Shown: positions 1 through 10,628, counted from the stretch's first letter. The stretch is DNA of 64,000 nucleotides from Maridesulfovibrio bastinii DSM 16055 (GCF_000429985.1 NZ_AUCX01000007.1:62001-126000), one strand, 5' to 3'. Program-made: numbers and translations. Notes: a model not told the origin generated them from the letters alone.

Positions 1-1
1 T

Positions 2-694
2 ATTGAAACCCGCCTTTTGAAAAAAACAGAAAAAAATTTAGAAACTGCTGATGGTTGCGGGCTTGATTATGAAAGTCTTCAGTGTTTTTTAGATAAAAGG
101 AAAATCCCTGAAATTATTCGGGGTATTATGGCTTCAGGAGCAAAAGCGGCCTCTGTTGTCAGCAATATGCTGAGTTTCAGTGGAAACAGTGGATATTTTG
201 CATGGCACAATGTTTTATCCATTATTGAGGATTCAATAAATCTGGCCTCAAACGACTATAATCTGATTAAAAAATATGATTTCAGAAATATTGAGATTGT
301 CAGGGATTATGCTGCGAATCTGCCACAGATTTATTGTGACCGCAGTGAGATTCAGCAGGCTTTATTTAATATTTTGCGAAACGGAGCGGAAGCTGTTTCA
401 AAGAAAGCATATAAAAATGACAGAGCTAGATTCCATATAACTGCCCGCAGAGATAACGATATGCTGGAAATCGTTATCGGAGACAACGGTCCGGGGATGA
501 GCAATGAAACAAGCCGGAGAATTTTTGAACCATTTTTTACTACAAAACCGGTGGGAGAAGGTATCGGACTGGGGCTTTCGATTTCTTATTTCATAATAGA
601 AGATAAGCACGGCGGCCACATTACGATAAAATCTTCATTCGGTGAATATACAAGAGTTGCCATTCTGCTCCCGGTAGCAGGTCCCAAGAAATAG
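2..694 (+). CDS. Sensor histidine kinase, C-terminal part (5' truncated by window edge)
   Basis: The reading frame is open to the left edge, so the protein starts outside the window; the TTG at 17 is not a credible start. The visible 230 residues hold the end of the dimerisation region and a full HATPase_c domain: N-box around LFNILRNGAEAV, G1 box DNGPGM, F box FEPFFTTKP and G2 box GIGLGLSISYF. The H-box lies upstream of the window. It would autophosphorylate a histidine and pass the phosphate to an unidentified response regulator. It is clearly paralogous to the C-terminus of the complete kinase at 16330-18603 (shared pattern around IVRDY, NILRN/NIMKN and FEPF.TTKPVG), which suggests a lineage-specific kinase family. 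No response regulator gene lies nearby. Confidence 0.9.
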   Translation: METRLLKKTEKNLETADGCGLDYESLQCFLDKRKIPEIIRGIMASGAKAASVVSNMLSFSGNSGYFAWHNVLSIIEDSINLASNDYNLIKKYDFRNIEIVRDYAANLPQIYCDRSEIQQALFNILRNGAEAVSKKAYKNDRARFHITARRDNDMLEIVIGDNGPGMSNETSRRIFEPFFTTKPVGEGIGLGLSISYFIIEDKHGGHITIKSSFGEYTRVAILLPVAGPKK

Positions 695-711
695 TATTTT
701 CTGATTCCTGA

Positions 712-1464
712 TTAATAGCCGCAGGCTTTCAGGTTGTTTTTATGAACTTTTCTGTAAAAGTCATTCAGCGTTGAATCATCTTCCGTATCATACCCCTGTA
801 TGACATTTTTGAGGTACAAAATATTTTCATGAATTAATTCAACCCCTCCCGGTTCACCATGACTCGGTATCACTGTCCTGAGCCCTTTTAACGCAGCCAG
901 CTTTTCAAGACCGGTTACCCATTCTTCAACCGCTGTGCCGTCATTAATAGTCGGAAATGGATTTTCTATAGCGTCTCCGCCAAGCAGCAGTCCTTCTTCC
1001 GGGATATAGGCTACTATGGAGTCATTTGTATGACCGGGGATATGATAGAGGTCCATGGAAAGTCCACCCAGATCTATTTCCGTCTGCTGGGAAAAAGTTA
1101 TGTCCGGCTGTAATAGAATAATATTTTTGAATTTCTCATGGTTTTCTTTTCTAAGACTTTCAATATCATCCGGCAGTTCTGAAATAAATCTGTCCCTGCA
1201 GAAGTGATGGGCCATAATTACCTTATAATAGCCTGTCAGTGCTGAGATTCCCAGCACATGATCCCAGTCCGCATGGCTGTAGACTATTACCGTATCCCGG
1301 TCAGAAACCAGTTCAACTGCCTGCTCCATTTCTTCCGGCGTGGAAAGAGTGTCCCAGACGACGTTCCAGTTACGCCCCTTTACAACGGCACTGCGTACGT
1401 TGAAACCGTCAAGCTCTGCTTCAAGCAGATATATATTATCACTGATTTTTTTGGTCATAGTCAT
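712..1464 (-). CDS. Metallo-beta-lactamase-fold hydrolase
   Basis: A 250-residue MBL-fold protein. The metal motif reads SHADWDH near residue 63, followed by GHTND near 144, GGDAIENP near 162 and PSHGEPGG near 202, giving the usual order of ligands. In the canonical HxHxDH motif the second His is Asp here (HADWDH), so the first metal site may be altered; similar D-containing variants occur in the superfamily. The substrate is unknown; family members hydrolyse thioesters, lactones or phosphodiesters. No signal peptide is visible, so it is probably cytosolic. The gene converges on the histidine kinase end (18 nt apart) and is divergent from the unknown gene at 1589. The start ATG follows AGGAACTCCC. 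Confidence 0.85.
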   Translation of the reverse strand: MTMTKKISDNIYLLEAELDGFNVRSAVVKGRNWNVVWDTLSTPEEMEQAVELVSDRDTVIVYSHADWDHVLGISALTGYYKVIMAHHFCRDRFISELPDDIESLRKENHEKFKNIILLQPDITFSQQTEIDLGGLSMDLYHIPGHTNDSIVAYIPEEGLLLGGDAIENPFPTINDGTAVEEWVTGLEKLAALKGLRTVIPSHGEPGGVELIHENILYLKNVIQGYDTEDDSTLNDFYRKVHKNNLKACGY

Positions 1465-1588
1465 GGGAGTTCCTCAATCTGCAATCTATATTCTTGCTCT
1501 GCCGAAGGCATGCTACTATGCTCGTTCAGCGTATAGTGGAGCTACAATTGTTTTGGTTTACAGATCAATTAGAAAAAAAGGAGTGAGT

Positions 1589-2212
1589 ATGCACTGTTGG
1601 TGCAGAGACCTGTTGGATTATGAATTTCCTGTTCTCCGGCTGCTTTCAATTTTGCAATGTGAGAATGATCATGATTTAAGTAGGATAGAGGTAGAATCTT
1701 CTCTGGGGTGCCTGCTCCTTAAAGATGCTAGCCTGGAAACACAAAGAGGTATGCTACCACTTCTGAAGTTTTATTTCACCTCTGAAGACGGAACTGACTG
1801 GTCCTTTTATTATTGGGGAGCTGTTTCACCATGGAAATTTAACAGAGTTGAATTTTGTGGTCCTGATTTTCCGCGCACAACTATGGTCTTTAACGAAATT
1901 TCAAAGGTTTATGCGGCTCCAAAATCAGGCTTCGGTTATAAAAGTGTAACCGGCGGGGATGAAGTCCAGTTATCGTGCGGCAGCCTGTACTTATGGAGAA
2001 GCTGCTGCGGGCTGGCAAAAATATTTAATAATGATAATGAAAAATATTTCAGCAAAATGAAAACAGCATCACGCCACATCTGGGAAGCCGTTCATATAGA
2101 AAACGATGGTCAGGATATTTATGAAGAATGGAAAACTATTGTAAATTCGGGAGAAATTGAAAGTCTTAAAATTTTTCTTAAGAATGGAATGATAACTTCA
2201 ATTGAAAAATAG
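1589..2212 (+). CDS. Hypothetical protein, 207 aa
   Basis: I do not recognise a family. The frame is open back to 1340, but that overlaps the divergent MBL gene; the ATG at 1589 has a strong AAGGAGTGAGT ribosome binding site and is the likely start. The protein is soluble by appearance, with no signal peptide or membrane segment. It is fairly rich in Trp, Tyr and Cys (CWC at residues 3-5, later WRSCCG). The N-terminal third is leucine-rich and the C-terminus is helical and charged. A bidirectional terminator separates it from ettA, so it is likely monocistronic. Confidence 0.7.
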   Translation: MHCWCRDLLDYEFPVLRLLSILQCENDHDLSRIEVESSLGCLLLKDASLETQRGMLPLLKFYFTSEDGTDWSFYYWGAVSPWKFNRVEFCGPDFPRTTMVFNEISKVYAAPKSGFGYKSVTGGDEVQLSCGSLYLWRSCCGLAKIFNNDNEKYFSKMKTASRHIWEAVHIENDGQDIYEEWKTIVNSGEIESLKIFLKNGMITSIEK

Positions 2213-2258
2213 ACTTATTTTTTAATTGTTCAGTGGTGATGTGAGGCAGAAATAATAA

Positions 2259-2298
2259 TCAGGGCACCTGAAATTATTCCGGTGCCCTGACTTTTTTA
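2259..2298. terminator. Bidirectional rho-independent terminator
   Basis: Perfect 10-bp arms TCAGGGCACC (2259-2268) and GGTGCCCTGA (2281-2290) enclose a 12-nt loop and are followed by CTTTTTTATT. It lies between the convergent ends of the 1589 gene and ettA; the minus-strand side reads into an AT-rich stretch and may serve ettA too. Confidence 0.85.
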
Positions 2299-2301
2299 TT
2301 C

Positions 2302-3984
2302 CTATCTTGTCAATCTGCGATATTTTATACGATGCGGCTGGTCGGCCTGTTTTCCAAGACGTTTTTTTCGGTCTTCTTCATATTCCGAATAAGAGCCTTC
2401 ATAAAAATATGTGGCTGAATCACCTTCAAAAGCGAGAATATGAGTAGCAATACGGTCCAGAAACCAGCGGTCATGGCTGATAACCAGAACGCAGCCGCTG
2501 AAATTGACAACAGCTTCTTCAAGGGCACGCATTGTATTAACGTCAAGATCGTTTGTGGGTTCGTCAAGCAGGAGAACGTTTCCGCCCTGCTGGAGCATAA
2601 GGGCCAGATGGACCCTGTTGCGCTCACCACCTGAAAGAACAGAGCATTTTTTCTGCTGCTCCGATCCTGTCAGATTAAATTTCCCTACATATGCTCTGGC
2701 GTTAATTTCGCGGTTGCCGAGTTTTATAAATTCATTTCCACCGGAAATGGCTTCATAGACAGTCATATCCGGTTTAAGCGCGTCACGGTGCTGGTCGACA
2801 TGGACACATTGCACGGTATCACCGACAGTAAGTTTTCCTGAGTCAGGTTGTTCCTGTCCGGTAATCATTTTGAACAGAGTTGTTTTACCTGCTCCGTTGG
2901 GTCCGATGATTCCTACGATTGCCCCGGCGGGTATAATGAAATCCATATTTTCGACAAGAAGTTTATCACCGGCCTGTTTTGTTACTGCTTCGGCAGTAAT
3001 CACCTGCTTGCCGAGTCGCGGTCCTGAAGGAATAAAAAGTTCCAGTTCTTTTTCCTGCTGGTCGCTGCCCTGTTCGGCCAGAGACTCATAGGCGTTGATA
3101 CGGGCTTTGCTTTTAGCGTGTCTTCCTTTGGGGGACATGCGTATCCATTCCAGTTCGCGCTGAAGTGTTTTGCGTCTTTTCTGGTCAGCCTTGGCTTCAT
3201 TGGCAAGGCGTTTCTCTTTCTGCTCAAGCCATGAGGAGTAGTTTCCTTTCCACGGTATACCGCGTCCCCTGTCAAGTTCAAGAATCCATCCGGCAACATT
3301 GTCGAGGAAATAGCGGTCATGAGTGACAGCTATGACTGTTCCGGCATATTGCTGGAGGTGCCTCTCAAGCCATGAAACAGATTCAGCATCGAGATGGTTT
3401 GTCGGTTCGTCCAGAAGCAGAATATCCGGTTCTTCAAGAAGGAGTCTGCACAATGCGACCCGGCGTTTTTCACCACCTGAGATCACAGAAACAGATGTGT
3501 CTCCGGGAGGGCAGCGGAGTGCATCCATTGCCATTTCCAGTCTTGAATCAATATCCCATGCCCCGCAGGAGTCCATTTTTTCCTGAACATCAGCCTGACG
3601 CGCAAGCAATGTGTCCATTTCATCGGCTTCCATGGGCTCGGCAAATTTTTCATTGATTTCGTTGAACTCTTTTACAAGGTTCATGGTGTCGCTGACAGCC
3701 TCTTCAATAACTTCACGCACCGTTCTGTTCTCGTCCACCAGAGGTTCCTGCTCAAGGTAGCCAATGGTATATCCGGGAGAAATGTGTGTTTCTCCATCAA
3801 AATTTTTGTCTACTCCGGCAAGAATTTTCAGCAGAGAACTTTTACCTGAACCGTTGAGTCCCAGAACTCCTATCTTGGCTCCGTAAAAATATGAAAGTGA
3901 TATATCTTTAAGGATAGCCTTTTTTTCATAAGATTTGCTGACCCTTACCATTGAATAAATTATTTTATCTGGTTCATTGCCCAT
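2302..3984 (-). CDS. ettA: Energy-dependent translational throttle protein EttA (ABC-F ATPase)
   Basis: A 560-residue ABC-F protein with two nucleotide-binding domains and no membrane segment. First cassette: Walker A GLNGSGKSS near 44, signature SGGEKRR, Walker B ILLLDEPTNHLD. Second cassette: Walker A GPNGAGKTT near 360, signature LSGGERNR, Walker B VLLLDEPTNDLD. The linker between them carries the EttA-type basic segment (RRKTLQRELEWIRMSPKGRHAKSKAR). Length matches EttA (about 555). In the characterised family member it binds the ribosomal E site and gates the first elongation steps according to ADP/ATP ratio. The start ATG follows AAAGAGGAATAAAA. It is transcribed alone, with a terminator at 2259-2298. 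Confidence 0.95.
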   Translation of the reverse strand: MGNEPDKIIYSMVRVSKSYEKKAILKDISLSYFYGAKIGVLGLNGSGKSSLLKILAGVDKNFDGETHISPGYTIGYLEQEPLVDENRTVREVIEEAVSDTMNLVKEFNEINEKFAEPMEADEMDTLLARQADVQEKMDSCGAWDIDSRLEMAMDALRCPPGDTSVSVISGGEKRRVALCRLLLEEPDILLLDEPTNHLDAESVSWLERHLQQYAGTVIAVTHDRYFLDNVAGWILELDRGRGIPWKGNYSSWLEQKEKRLANEAKADQKRRKTLQRELEWIRMSPKGRHAKSKARINAYESLAEQGSDQQEKELELFIPSGPRLGKQVITAEAVTKQAGDKLLVENMDFIIPAGAIVGIIGPNGAGKTTLFKMITGQEQPDSGKLTVGDTVQCVHVDQHRDALKPDMTVYEAISGGNEFIKLGNREINARAYVGKFNLTGSEQQKKCSVLSGGERNRVHLALMLQQGGNVLLLDEPTNDLDVNTMRALEEAVVNFSGCVLVISHDRWFLDRIATHILAFEGDSATYFYEGSYSEYEEDRKKRLGKQADQPHRIKYRRLTR

Positions 3985-4257
3985 TTTTATTCCTCTTTAT
4001 TGTTTTTGTTCCAGAATTGTCTTTTGTCAGAAAAATTGAAGTCAATCAACGCTATTATATGTCAGTCCTTTAAAGCTTTGGACAGAAGTCTTTTCACCGC
4101 AAAATCAAAGATGTCACGATCATGTAAAATATATTGTTTATTATAAATTAGCTGATTGCATATATCTCTCATTGATAAGCTTTTGACTTGTGTGATAAAT
4201 CAAATACCAATTTCGTGATGATCGGGGGCGTAAAAAAATGAAAACAGGGGGAACCTG

Positions 4258-6582
4258 ATGAAGATTAAGAGTGTAAGTTCTGTTATCGCTATCATTATCG
4301 CCTCATTGGTCATAGTGACCTTTGCTGCAGGAATTTGGTGGGTAACAGGTAATACCTACAATGCCGTTTTTAGTGAGCAGAAGAAAGCTATGCAGAATAT
4401 GGTCAAAGAAACAATAAGTTCATTTGACCTTTATTTTGAGCAGACAACAGATGTAGCACGTCTTATCTCCTTGAATAAAGGAATGGAAAATGCCCTTACT
4501 AATGGAAATACTGAAGATGCAGACAATATTTTAAAGAGAATAGTTACCGAAGCAGGGGATAAGTATTGGGCCTGCTTTGTCTTTGACCGGAATGGAAAGG
4601 TTGTAGCCGGATATAATGCCAAAGGTACGGATCTTACCGGGGCGGACCGTAGTTCCAGAGCTTATGTAAAAGCCATATTATCTGGAACCGATCTCTATCA
4701 GGGAAGAAAAGTTTTAAAATCGAAGAGCGGCAACGGGGTTCTTATTTTTGCCATGGCCGTGGCAATCAAAGATTCACAGGGAAATGTTCTTGGCGGTATA
4801 GGACTTTTTCCTAAGTGGGAAAGATTTACTGAAAAATTTATTAATCCTTTCAGAATCGGAAATGACGGTTACGGGTTCATGTTTGATGAAAATGCCAGAA
4901 TGATAGCCCATGCCGCGGAAAAGACGAGAGTCATGAAGGATGTCTCAGATACTGATTATATAAATCAGGCTATTTCGATGAAAAAAGGCGTAATTTCATA
5001 TTCCAGAAAAGGCCGTAAGAAGGTCATGGTTTTCGATACCATCAAGGAAACCGGATGGGTTGTAGCTTTCAGCGCGTATGAAGATGATCTGACCGCCGCA
5101 GCAATTATTCAGAGGGAAGTTCTCCTCATCGGCGGCGTTGTTGTTGCTATCGCTTTTTGTGCCATCCTTTTGTCATTTATTAAGATTATAGTCCTCAGAC
5201 CTGTTTCCAATATTCTTGACTTCGCTACTGAGATTTCAGAGGGCAATTTTAAAGCCGAACTTGATGGAAATTACAGATTTGAGTTTGATCTGTTGGCGGA
5301 CAGAATTAAAAAGATGGTCGGTGAATTGAAACACAAGCTCGGTTTTTCCGAGGGTGTGTTAAAAGGAATGACTATTCCATGCAGCATAGTTGCTCCTGAT
5401 TACAATATGATGTGGGCAAATAAGCAGTTTTGTGAGCTTATAGCTTTTCATGATGGTCCTGATGCCGTTGAAGGTCTCTCTGCCGAAACTTTTTATTACG
5501 GGGATGAAGCAAAGGAACCTCTGGTTGATAAGGCTCTTAGAGAAGGCCGCTATGTTGAAGAGGAAGTTGAATATATCAATCATGACAACAGAAAGCTGAA
5601 TATTGTTTCAGCTGCCACCCCGTTTTATGACATGGACGGCAAGTTGCTCGGAGCTGTAAATATCTGGATTGATATGACGGATATACGCACTCAGCAGAGC
5701 CAGATCGAGGCTCAGAATGAACGTATTTCTGCTGCGGCCAGTCAGGCTGAAGAAATTTCGCAGTACCTTTCAAGTGCGGCAGAAGAGCTTTCAGCTCAGA
5801 TTGAACAGTCCAGCAGAGGGGCAGAAGAACAGAATTCCAGAGTTCAGGAAACTTCAACCGCTATGGAGCAGATGAATGCTACTGTGCTTGAAGTTGCCAG
5901 AAACGCTGGTGAAGCTGCTGAAAATTCCGATTCAGTGCGTGAAAAAGCTCAGGAAAGCGAACTTGTAGTTAAAAAAGTTGTTAATGCCGCAGCAGATGTC
6001 CGCAACCGTGCCGGAAATCTGAAAAAATCAATGGAAGATCTTGGTGTGGAAGCAACAGAGATTGGTAATATCCTTGGTGTGATCACGGATATCGCCGATC
6101 AGACCAATCTGCTGGCACTTAATGCTGCAATTGAAGCTGCAAGAGCAGGTGAGGCCGGAAGAGGATTTGCCGTTGTTGCCGATGAAGTTCGTAAACTTGC
6201 GGAAAAAACAATGTCGGCAACCGGAGAAGTCGGGGAAGCTATAAGTAAAATTCAGACAATGACCAGAGATAATATCGATGCCACCCAGTCTGCTGCAGAT
6301 TCTGCGGAAAACAGCTCCGAACTGGCCCGTGAGTCAGGAGAAATGCTGCTTGAGATTGTCGGGCTCATCGAGTCTGCCGCAGATCAGGTCAGAGCTATTG
6401 CAACTGCCGCGGAAGAACAGTCGGCCACAAGCGATCAGATTACTCAGGCTACAGAGGATATCAGCAGAATTTCTTCTGAGACTTCTGATGTCATGTCTGA
6501 AGCTGCAAAAGCTATCTATGAAGTCGCATCAATGGCCTCAAAGCTGAATGGTGTAATTGAAAATATGGTTAAAGAAGACTAA
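4258..6582 (+). CDS. Methyl-accepting chemotaxis protein with dCache, HAMP and PAS domains
   Basis: A 774-residue chemoreceptor. TM1 is at about 9-29, a periplasmic double-Cache region at about 35-280, TM2 at about 283-308, then HAMP (about 310-360), a cytoplasmic PAS domain (about 365-480, ending in the DMTDI PAC-like segment) and the MCP signalling hairpin (about 500-770). The hairpin tip is the highly conserved [20 protein letters not shown]. An internal PAS between HAMP and the signalling domain means it may sense both an external ligand and an intracellular signal. The start follows CAGGGGGAACCTG. It ends at its own terminator, so it is monocistronic. Ligand unknown. Confidence 0.93.
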   Translation: MKIKSVSSVIAIIIASLVIVTFAAGIWWVTGNTYNAVFSEQKKAMQNMVKETISSFDLYFEQTTDVARLISLNKGMENALTNGNTEDADNILKRIVTEAGDKYWACFVFDRNGKVVAGYNAKGTDLTGADRSSRAYVKAILSGTDLYQGRKVLKSKSGNGVLIFAMAVAIKDSQGNVLGGIGLFPKWERFTEKFINPFRIGNDGYGFMFDENARMIAHAAEKTRVMKDVSDTDYINQAISMKKGVISYSRKGRKKVMVFDTIKETGWVVAFSAYEDDLTAAAIIQREVLLIGGVVVAIAFCAILLSFIKIIVLRPVSNILDFATEISEGNFKAELDGNYRFEFDLLADRIKKMVGELKHKLGFSEGVLKGMTIPCSIVAPDYNMMWANKQFCELIAFHDGPDAVEGLSAETFYYGDEAKEPLVDKALREGRYVEEEVEYINHDNRKLNIVSAATPFYDMDGKLLGAVNIWIDMTDIRTQQSQIEAQNERISAAASQAEEISQYLSSAAEELSAQIEQSSRGAEEQNSRVQETSTAMEQMNATVLEVARNAGEAAENSDSVREKAQESELVVKKVVNAAADVRNRAGNLKKSMEDLGVEATEIGNILGVITDIADQTNLLALNAAIEAARAGEAGRGFAVVADEVRKLAEKTMSATGEVGEAISKIQTMTRDNIDATQSAADSAENSSELARESGEMLLEIVGLIESAADQVRAIATAAEEQSATSDQITQATEDISRISSETSDVMSEAAKAIYEVASMASKLNGVIENMVKED

Positions 6583-6605
6583 TAGTATATCTTTAGGAAT
6601 AGTTG

Positions 6606-6639
6606 TCCCGGCGGAAGTATTTTCGCCGGGATTTTTTTA
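6606..6639 (+). terminator. Rho-independent terminator after chemoreceptor gene
   Basis: Arms TCCCGGCG (6606-6613) and CGCCGGGA (6624-6631) are followed by TTTTTTTAT, 24 nt after the chemoreceptor stop codon. Confidence 0.9.
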
Positions 6640-6796
6640 TTTGATTGTTTTTTTGTTACGCGTCAGGAGACTGTAGTATAATATATTGATACCAAAAACT
6701 GAATAATCATTTTTTATAAATTGTATAACCTATTTAAATTATAAATAATACATATCGCCAGTTGAACATAATATTTCAAGCAGTGAGGTTTATACT

Positions 6797-8779
6797 GTGG
6801 GAATTGCTTCTGACCTTGTTTTGATAATTGTAGCCGGGATGCTCGGCGGATATATTGCCCGCCTGTGCAGGCAGCCCTTGCTGTTGGGATATATAATTGT
6901 TGGAATTCTTGTCGGACCATATACCGGGGGAATAACTGTTTCCAAAGTCCATGATGTTGAAAAGCTGGCAGAGATCGGTGTCGGCCTGCTGTTATTCACC
7001 CTTGGAATAGAATTTTCACTTAAAGAATTAAAGCCGGTTAAAATGGTCGCCCTTATCGGTACCCCTGTCCAGATTTTATTAACAATTATATACGGTTGGG
7101 GTATCGGAAAAATAATGGGCTGGGACAATATTGTTTCCCTCTGGTTCGGTGGTTTTATTTCGCTTTCCAGTACTATGGTTGTTTTAAAAACTTTGGAGAG
7201 CAAAGGACTGGTGGGAACACTTTCCAGCAAGGTTATGCTGGGAATGCTTGTTGTTCAGGATCTGGCCATAGTCCCGATGCTGATTATCTGGCCCCAGCTC
7301 GGGTTGCCTACTTTCGGTCTGGGACAGCTCGGTTATGCAGGAATTAAAGCCGCAGTTTTTATTGCGACCATGATTTTTCTAGGCGCAAGGATTATTCCAA
7401 AAGTTATGGAAATCGTCGTCGGCTGGCATTCCCGGGAAATGTTTCTGCTTACTATAAGTGCCATAGGTCTTGGCGTTGGGTATGCCACGCATCTGCTTGG
7501 TCTGTCGTTCGCTTTCGGTGCTTTTGCCGCAGGTATGGTACTTAGTGAATCCCGTTATTCGTATCAGGCTATAAGTGACCTGCTTCCATTAAGAGATATT
7601 TTCAGCCTTCTGTTTTTTGCTTCTATGGGAATGCTGATTGACCCGGTATTTATCTGGAACAATCTTGGCCTTGTTGTTTTGCTGGCTGTTCTGGCTATGG
7701 TCGGCAAGGGGCTTGTTTTTGCTCTTGTTTCCAAGCCGTTCGGTTATGGTAATGTTGTTCCATTGGCTCTCGGACTGGGGATGTCCCAGGTGGGTGAATT
7801 ATCTTTTCTGCTGTTACAGCAGGGGGCAGATTCAGGATCAATACCACGGCAGTATTTCCCCTTGTTTTTAGGAGCAGGAATACTGACTATGATGCTCACA
7901 CCTCTTCTTTCCGGCCTTACTGGTCCACTTTATTCTATTTTGAAAAAACGCAGGCAGGACGACCCGTTGCAGACAATAAATGTTACTGAAAATGAGCTGC
8001 ATGAACACGTTGTCATACTTGGAGGGGGCAGAGTTGGCTCCTTTGTCGCCGGTATTCTGGATAGAATGGACATTGTAAATGTGACAATAGAATTGAATAA
8101 TAAAACCGTTAAGGCAGCGGAAGAACAGGAAAGGGCTGTTATTTTCGGCGATGCTACACAGCCGATGGTGCTGGAGGCTGCTGCCGTGGATAAAGCAAAG
8201 CTGATACTGATGACCATTCCTTCCGTAGCCGGATCAAGTTCAGCCGCGGCCATGCTTGCACACATAGCACCCAATGTTCCTGTGGTGGCTCTGGTGCGCA
8301 ACAGTGAGCAGATAGCCTCCCTTAAATCGCTTGGAGTGACTCCTATTTTTCCGGAATTTGAAACCGGGCTTGAAATGACAAGGGAAGCCCTGATTAATTA
8401 CCATGTTCCAGCCCCCGAAGTTCAGACTTTTATGGATGAACTGCGAAGGGAAAGATATACCGGAGTTTTTGTCAACCGACCTGAATATGAGATACTTTCA
8501 AGGCTGCGCAGGGCTTCTGAGTCGCTGACCATGAACTGGGTGACTGTTGAAAAAGGATCTGCCATTGATGGGCGCACTCTTATTGAATCTAATATCCGTG
8601 CCGCTACCGGGGCTTCAGTTGTCGGGATAATAAGAGGAGGCATTCTGCGTCCTAATCCTGACGGAGGGTTCCGGTTCAAAGCTTCCGATCTGGCCGGTGT
8701 GATAGGCTCTGAAAAGGAAGTTAATAAATTCAGAGAGTTGTCCATAGCTGAAAAAGAGGATACTCTCATAGAGGGCTGA
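6797..8779 (+). CDS. CPA2-family cation:proton antiporter with TrkA/RCK domains (Kef-like)
   Basis: A 660-residue protein with a Na+/H+ exchanger-type membrane domain of about 12 helices (residues 1-385), then a TrkA_N (RCK) domain with the nucleotide-binding GGGRVGS near 405 and the acidic IELN.K strand, and a TrkA_C-like domain at about 570-650. This is the KefB/KefC architecture: export of K+ or another monovalent cation in exchange for protons, gated by nucleotide binding at the RCK domain. I cannot tell the ion. The GTG start has CAGTGAGG upstream with about 9 nt spacing. An AT-rich leader separates it from the preceding terminator; it appears monocistronic. Confidence 0.92.
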   Translation: MGIASDLVLIIVAGMLGGYIARLCRQPLLLGYIIVGILVGPYTGGITVSKVHDVEKLAEIGVGLLLFTLGIEFSLKELKPVKMVALIGTPVQILLTIIYGWGIGKIMGWDNIVSLWFGGFISLSSTMVVLKTLESKGLVGTLSSKVMLGMLVVQDLAIVPMLIIWPQLGLPTFGLGQLGYAGIKAAVFIATMIFLGARIIPKVMEIVVGWHSREMFLLTISAIGLGVGYATHLLGLSFAFGAFAAGMVLSESRYSYQAISDLLPLRDIFSLLFFASMGMLIDPVFIWNNLGLVVLLAVLAMVGKGLVFALVSKPFGYGNVVPLALGLGMSQVGELSFLLLQQGADSGSIPRQYFPLFLGAGILTMMLTPLLSGLTGPLYSILKKRRQDDPLQTINVTENELHEHVVILGGGRVGSFVAGILDRMDIVNVTIELNNKTVKAAEEQERAVIFGDATQPMVLEAAAVDKAKLILMTIPSVAGSSSAAAMLAHIAPNVPVVALVRNSEQIASLKSLGVTPIFPEFETGLEMTREALINYHVPAPEVQTFMDELRRERYTGVFVNRPEYEILSRLRRASESLTMNWVTVEKGSAIDGRTLIESNIRAATGASVVGIIRGGILRPNPDGGFRFKASDLAGVIGSEKEVNKFRELSIAEKEDTLIEG

Positions 8780-8886
8780 TATCTTATAGGTTGTTTTATT
8801 CTGGAAACTGGAATGGTTGTACCAACCTTACTATCGGATTACAGTCTTTTAGAACAATTTAATATATATCAAAGCTGGAGTAGCAA

Positions 8887-9447
8887 ATGGATAAAATAGA
8901 TATCGGAGTTCAAGGGTTCACAATGCCTATGCCGCAGACGATTCTTGGCACACACGCAGAAGGAAGAAATAATTTTATGGCTCTTGCATGGGTTTCCCGT
9001 GTTAATTACTCTCCGGCACTGCTCATGATTTCTGTTGGTAAGGGACATTTTTCAAATAAAATTATCAAGGAAACTGGACAATTCAGTGTAAATATTCCTT
9101 CGGTTGATCTGGTTAAGCTTACCGATTTCACCGGTCTTGTTTCCGGAAGCAATCTTGATAAGTCTGACTTGTTCGAAGTCAGTTTCGGCAGTCTGGACAA
9201 GGCTCCGCTTATTGATAATTGCCCGGTCTCAATGGAATGCAAGGTCTATGAGTCCATGGATTTGCCGAAAGACACTATTTTTGTAGGAGAAATTGTGGCT
9301 ACATGGTGTCGCGAAGACTGTCTTACGGATGGCAATCCTGATGTGAAAAAAGTGAATCCCTTTGGTCTGACCATGCCCGATAACAAGTATTGGGGCGTTG
9401 GCGAGTGCATTGGCAATGCCTGGCACGAAGGAAAAGACCTTAAATAG
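8887..9447 (+). CDS. Flavin reductase family protein (flavoredoxin-like)
   Basis: A 186-residue flavin reductase-domain protein. The N-terminal half carries the FMN-binding split-barrel pattern (MALAWVSRVNYSPALLMISVG, then NKIIKETGQFSVNIP), and the C-terminal half has CPVSMECKVYES and GEIVATWC. Length and sequence style resemble flavoredoxin of sulfate reducers and archaeal ferric reductase relatives. It would bind FMN and pass electrons between NAD(P)H or ferredoxin-type donors and an acceptor. The start follows CTGGAGTAGCAA. It stands alone between the antiporter and an AraC regulator. Confidence 0.88.
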   Translation: MDKIDIGVQGFTMPMPQTILGTHAEGRNNFMALAWVSRVNYSPALLMISVGKGHFSNKIIKETGQFSVNIPSVDLVKLTDFTGLVSGSNLDKSDLFEVSFGSLDKAPLIDNCPVSMECKVYESMDLPKDTIFVGEIVATWCREDCLTDGNPDVKKVNPFGLTMPDNKYWGVGECIGNAWHEGKDLK

Positions 9448-9590
9448 TATTCATTGAAGGTTTTAAATTTAAAGCGGGAAAGAATCGGTCAAAATCGGTT
9501 TTTTTCCGTTTTCTTTTTAACTGAGAGCGTTTTTTATTTTTATATGCTGATTCGCTGAGTTAAGTTTAAATCTGAGCAGGAGTTCTTTCT

Positions 9591-9620
9591 GCAGATTTTT
9601 TACAGGGCAATTTTTTACAA
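9591..9620. promoter_or_regulatory. Candidate AraC operator: tandem ATTTTTTACA repeat
   Basis: Two direct copies of ATTTTTTACA lie 15 bp apart (9595-9604 and 9610-9619) about 63-80 bp before the AraC gene. The downstream copy, GGGCAATTTTTTACAA (9605-9620), recurs exactly upstream of the EamA gene at 10629-10644. AraC-family proteins usually bind direct repeats, so this fits autoregulation plus control of the exporter. Binding is inferred. Confidence 0.5.
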
Positions 9621-9682
9621 GACAGTCATTTGAATTAAGGCTAACCGGAATCAAGGGAGAGTTATAAAAAACGCCATTAAAA

Positions 9683-10624
9683 ATGTCTGAAGAAAAAAAG
9701 CAAACCGAACAAAACGGAGTTTTTCCGCTTTTGCAGCAGGAGCTACTGGGAGTTTCCAGAGAGACTGAGATTCTTTCCCCATGCTCCAGAAAAATATTTC
9801 CTATCAATGGTAAAGAGAAGGTCCTGTTCAGTCGTGACCCGGATCTTCCGGGAATGGAATTTCGCTTTTCGCGGTACGATGGTTTCAAATTTGCCAGACA
9901 TACTCACGACACCTACACTGTTGGAGTTGTTCTTGAAGGTGCCAGCTATTGCACCGATAAAGTCGCGGACAGTTCGCTTGTTGCCTCCGGGGATGTTTTC
10001 CATATCAATCCGGAGCAGGTCCATTCAGGAGTTCCTCTGCGGGATGTGGGAGTAAGCTATCTGCTCTTTTATGCTGATCCGCAATGGGTCAGAAATACTG
10101 TATATCAGATATCTGAAATTGATCACGGCTTTCCAGAGTTTAAAAGTTTCTGCTCCAATTCTCTTGCGGTTTCCGAAAAATTTAAAGCTTTTTACCGATG
10201 CCTGAGTCTTTCCGGGACATCGCTTGCTAAGCAGTCTCTTGCAGTTTCAGCCTTTGCAGAGCTGTTTTCAGGTAATGGCCGGATTGTTCCGGTCAGAACA
10301 GGTAATAATGAGCATCGCGCCGTAGCTGTTGCCAAAGAATACCTTGAAAGCAATGTCGGGCGAAAGGTTTCACTTGATGAACTTGCTGCTGTGACAGGAT
10401 TGTCCAGTTATTATTTCTTAAGAGTCTTTAAAAAAAGTACCGGAATGACGCCGCATGCATTTTTTATCATCCGCAGAATAGAAAAAGCCAGAAAGATGAT
10501 TTTAAGCGGACTGCCTTTTTCTGAAATTGCCCTTGAATGCGGATTCGGAGATCAGAGTCATTTTACTCATAAGTTCAAACAGTTTATGGGGGTAACTCCC
10601 GGACAGTACGCTGGAACTGTTTAA
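9683..10624 (+). CDS. AraC family transcriptional regulator
   Basis: A 313-residue regulator: a cupin-like AraC ligand-binding domain (about 50-200, with FARHTHDTYTVGVVLEG and SGDVFHINPEQVHSG) followed by two HTH motifs (about 215-310, VSLDELAAVTGLSSYYFLRVFKKSTG and FSEIALECGFGDQSHFTHKFKQFMGVTPGQY). The arrangement of such a regulator immediately upstream of an EamA exporter is common, and the regulator usually controls the exporter. Here an identical 16-bp element precedes both genes, supporting this. The ligand is unknown; amino acids or related metabolites are plausible for this pairing. I see no strong SD before the ATG at 9683. Confidence 0.88.
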   Translation: MSEEKKQTEQNGVFPLLQQELLGVSRETEILSPCSRKIFPINGKEKVLFSRDPDLPGMEFRFSRYDGFKFARHTHDTYTVGVVLEGASYCTDKVADSSLVASGDVFHINPEQVHSGVPLRDVGVSYLLFYADPQWVRNTVYQISEIDHGFPEFKSFCSNSLAVSEKFKAFYRCLSLSGTSLAKQSLAVSAFAELFSGNGRIVPVRTGNNEHRAVAVAKEYLESNVGRKVSLDELAAVTGLSSYYFLRVFKKSTGMTPHAFFIIRRIEKARKMILSGLPFSEIALECGFGDQSHFTHKFKQFMGVTPGQYAGTV

Positions 10625-10628
10625 TTAA

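Noticed and set aside
1340-1588. Upstream extension of the 1589 gene
   Set aside because: It would overlap the divergent MBL gene and lacks an SD; the ATG at 1589 has a strong one.
5576-5857. Minus-strand ORF opposite the chemoreceptor signalling domain
   Set aside because: Long antisense ORFs recur over the biased codons of chemoreceptor genes; no SD or recognisable protein.
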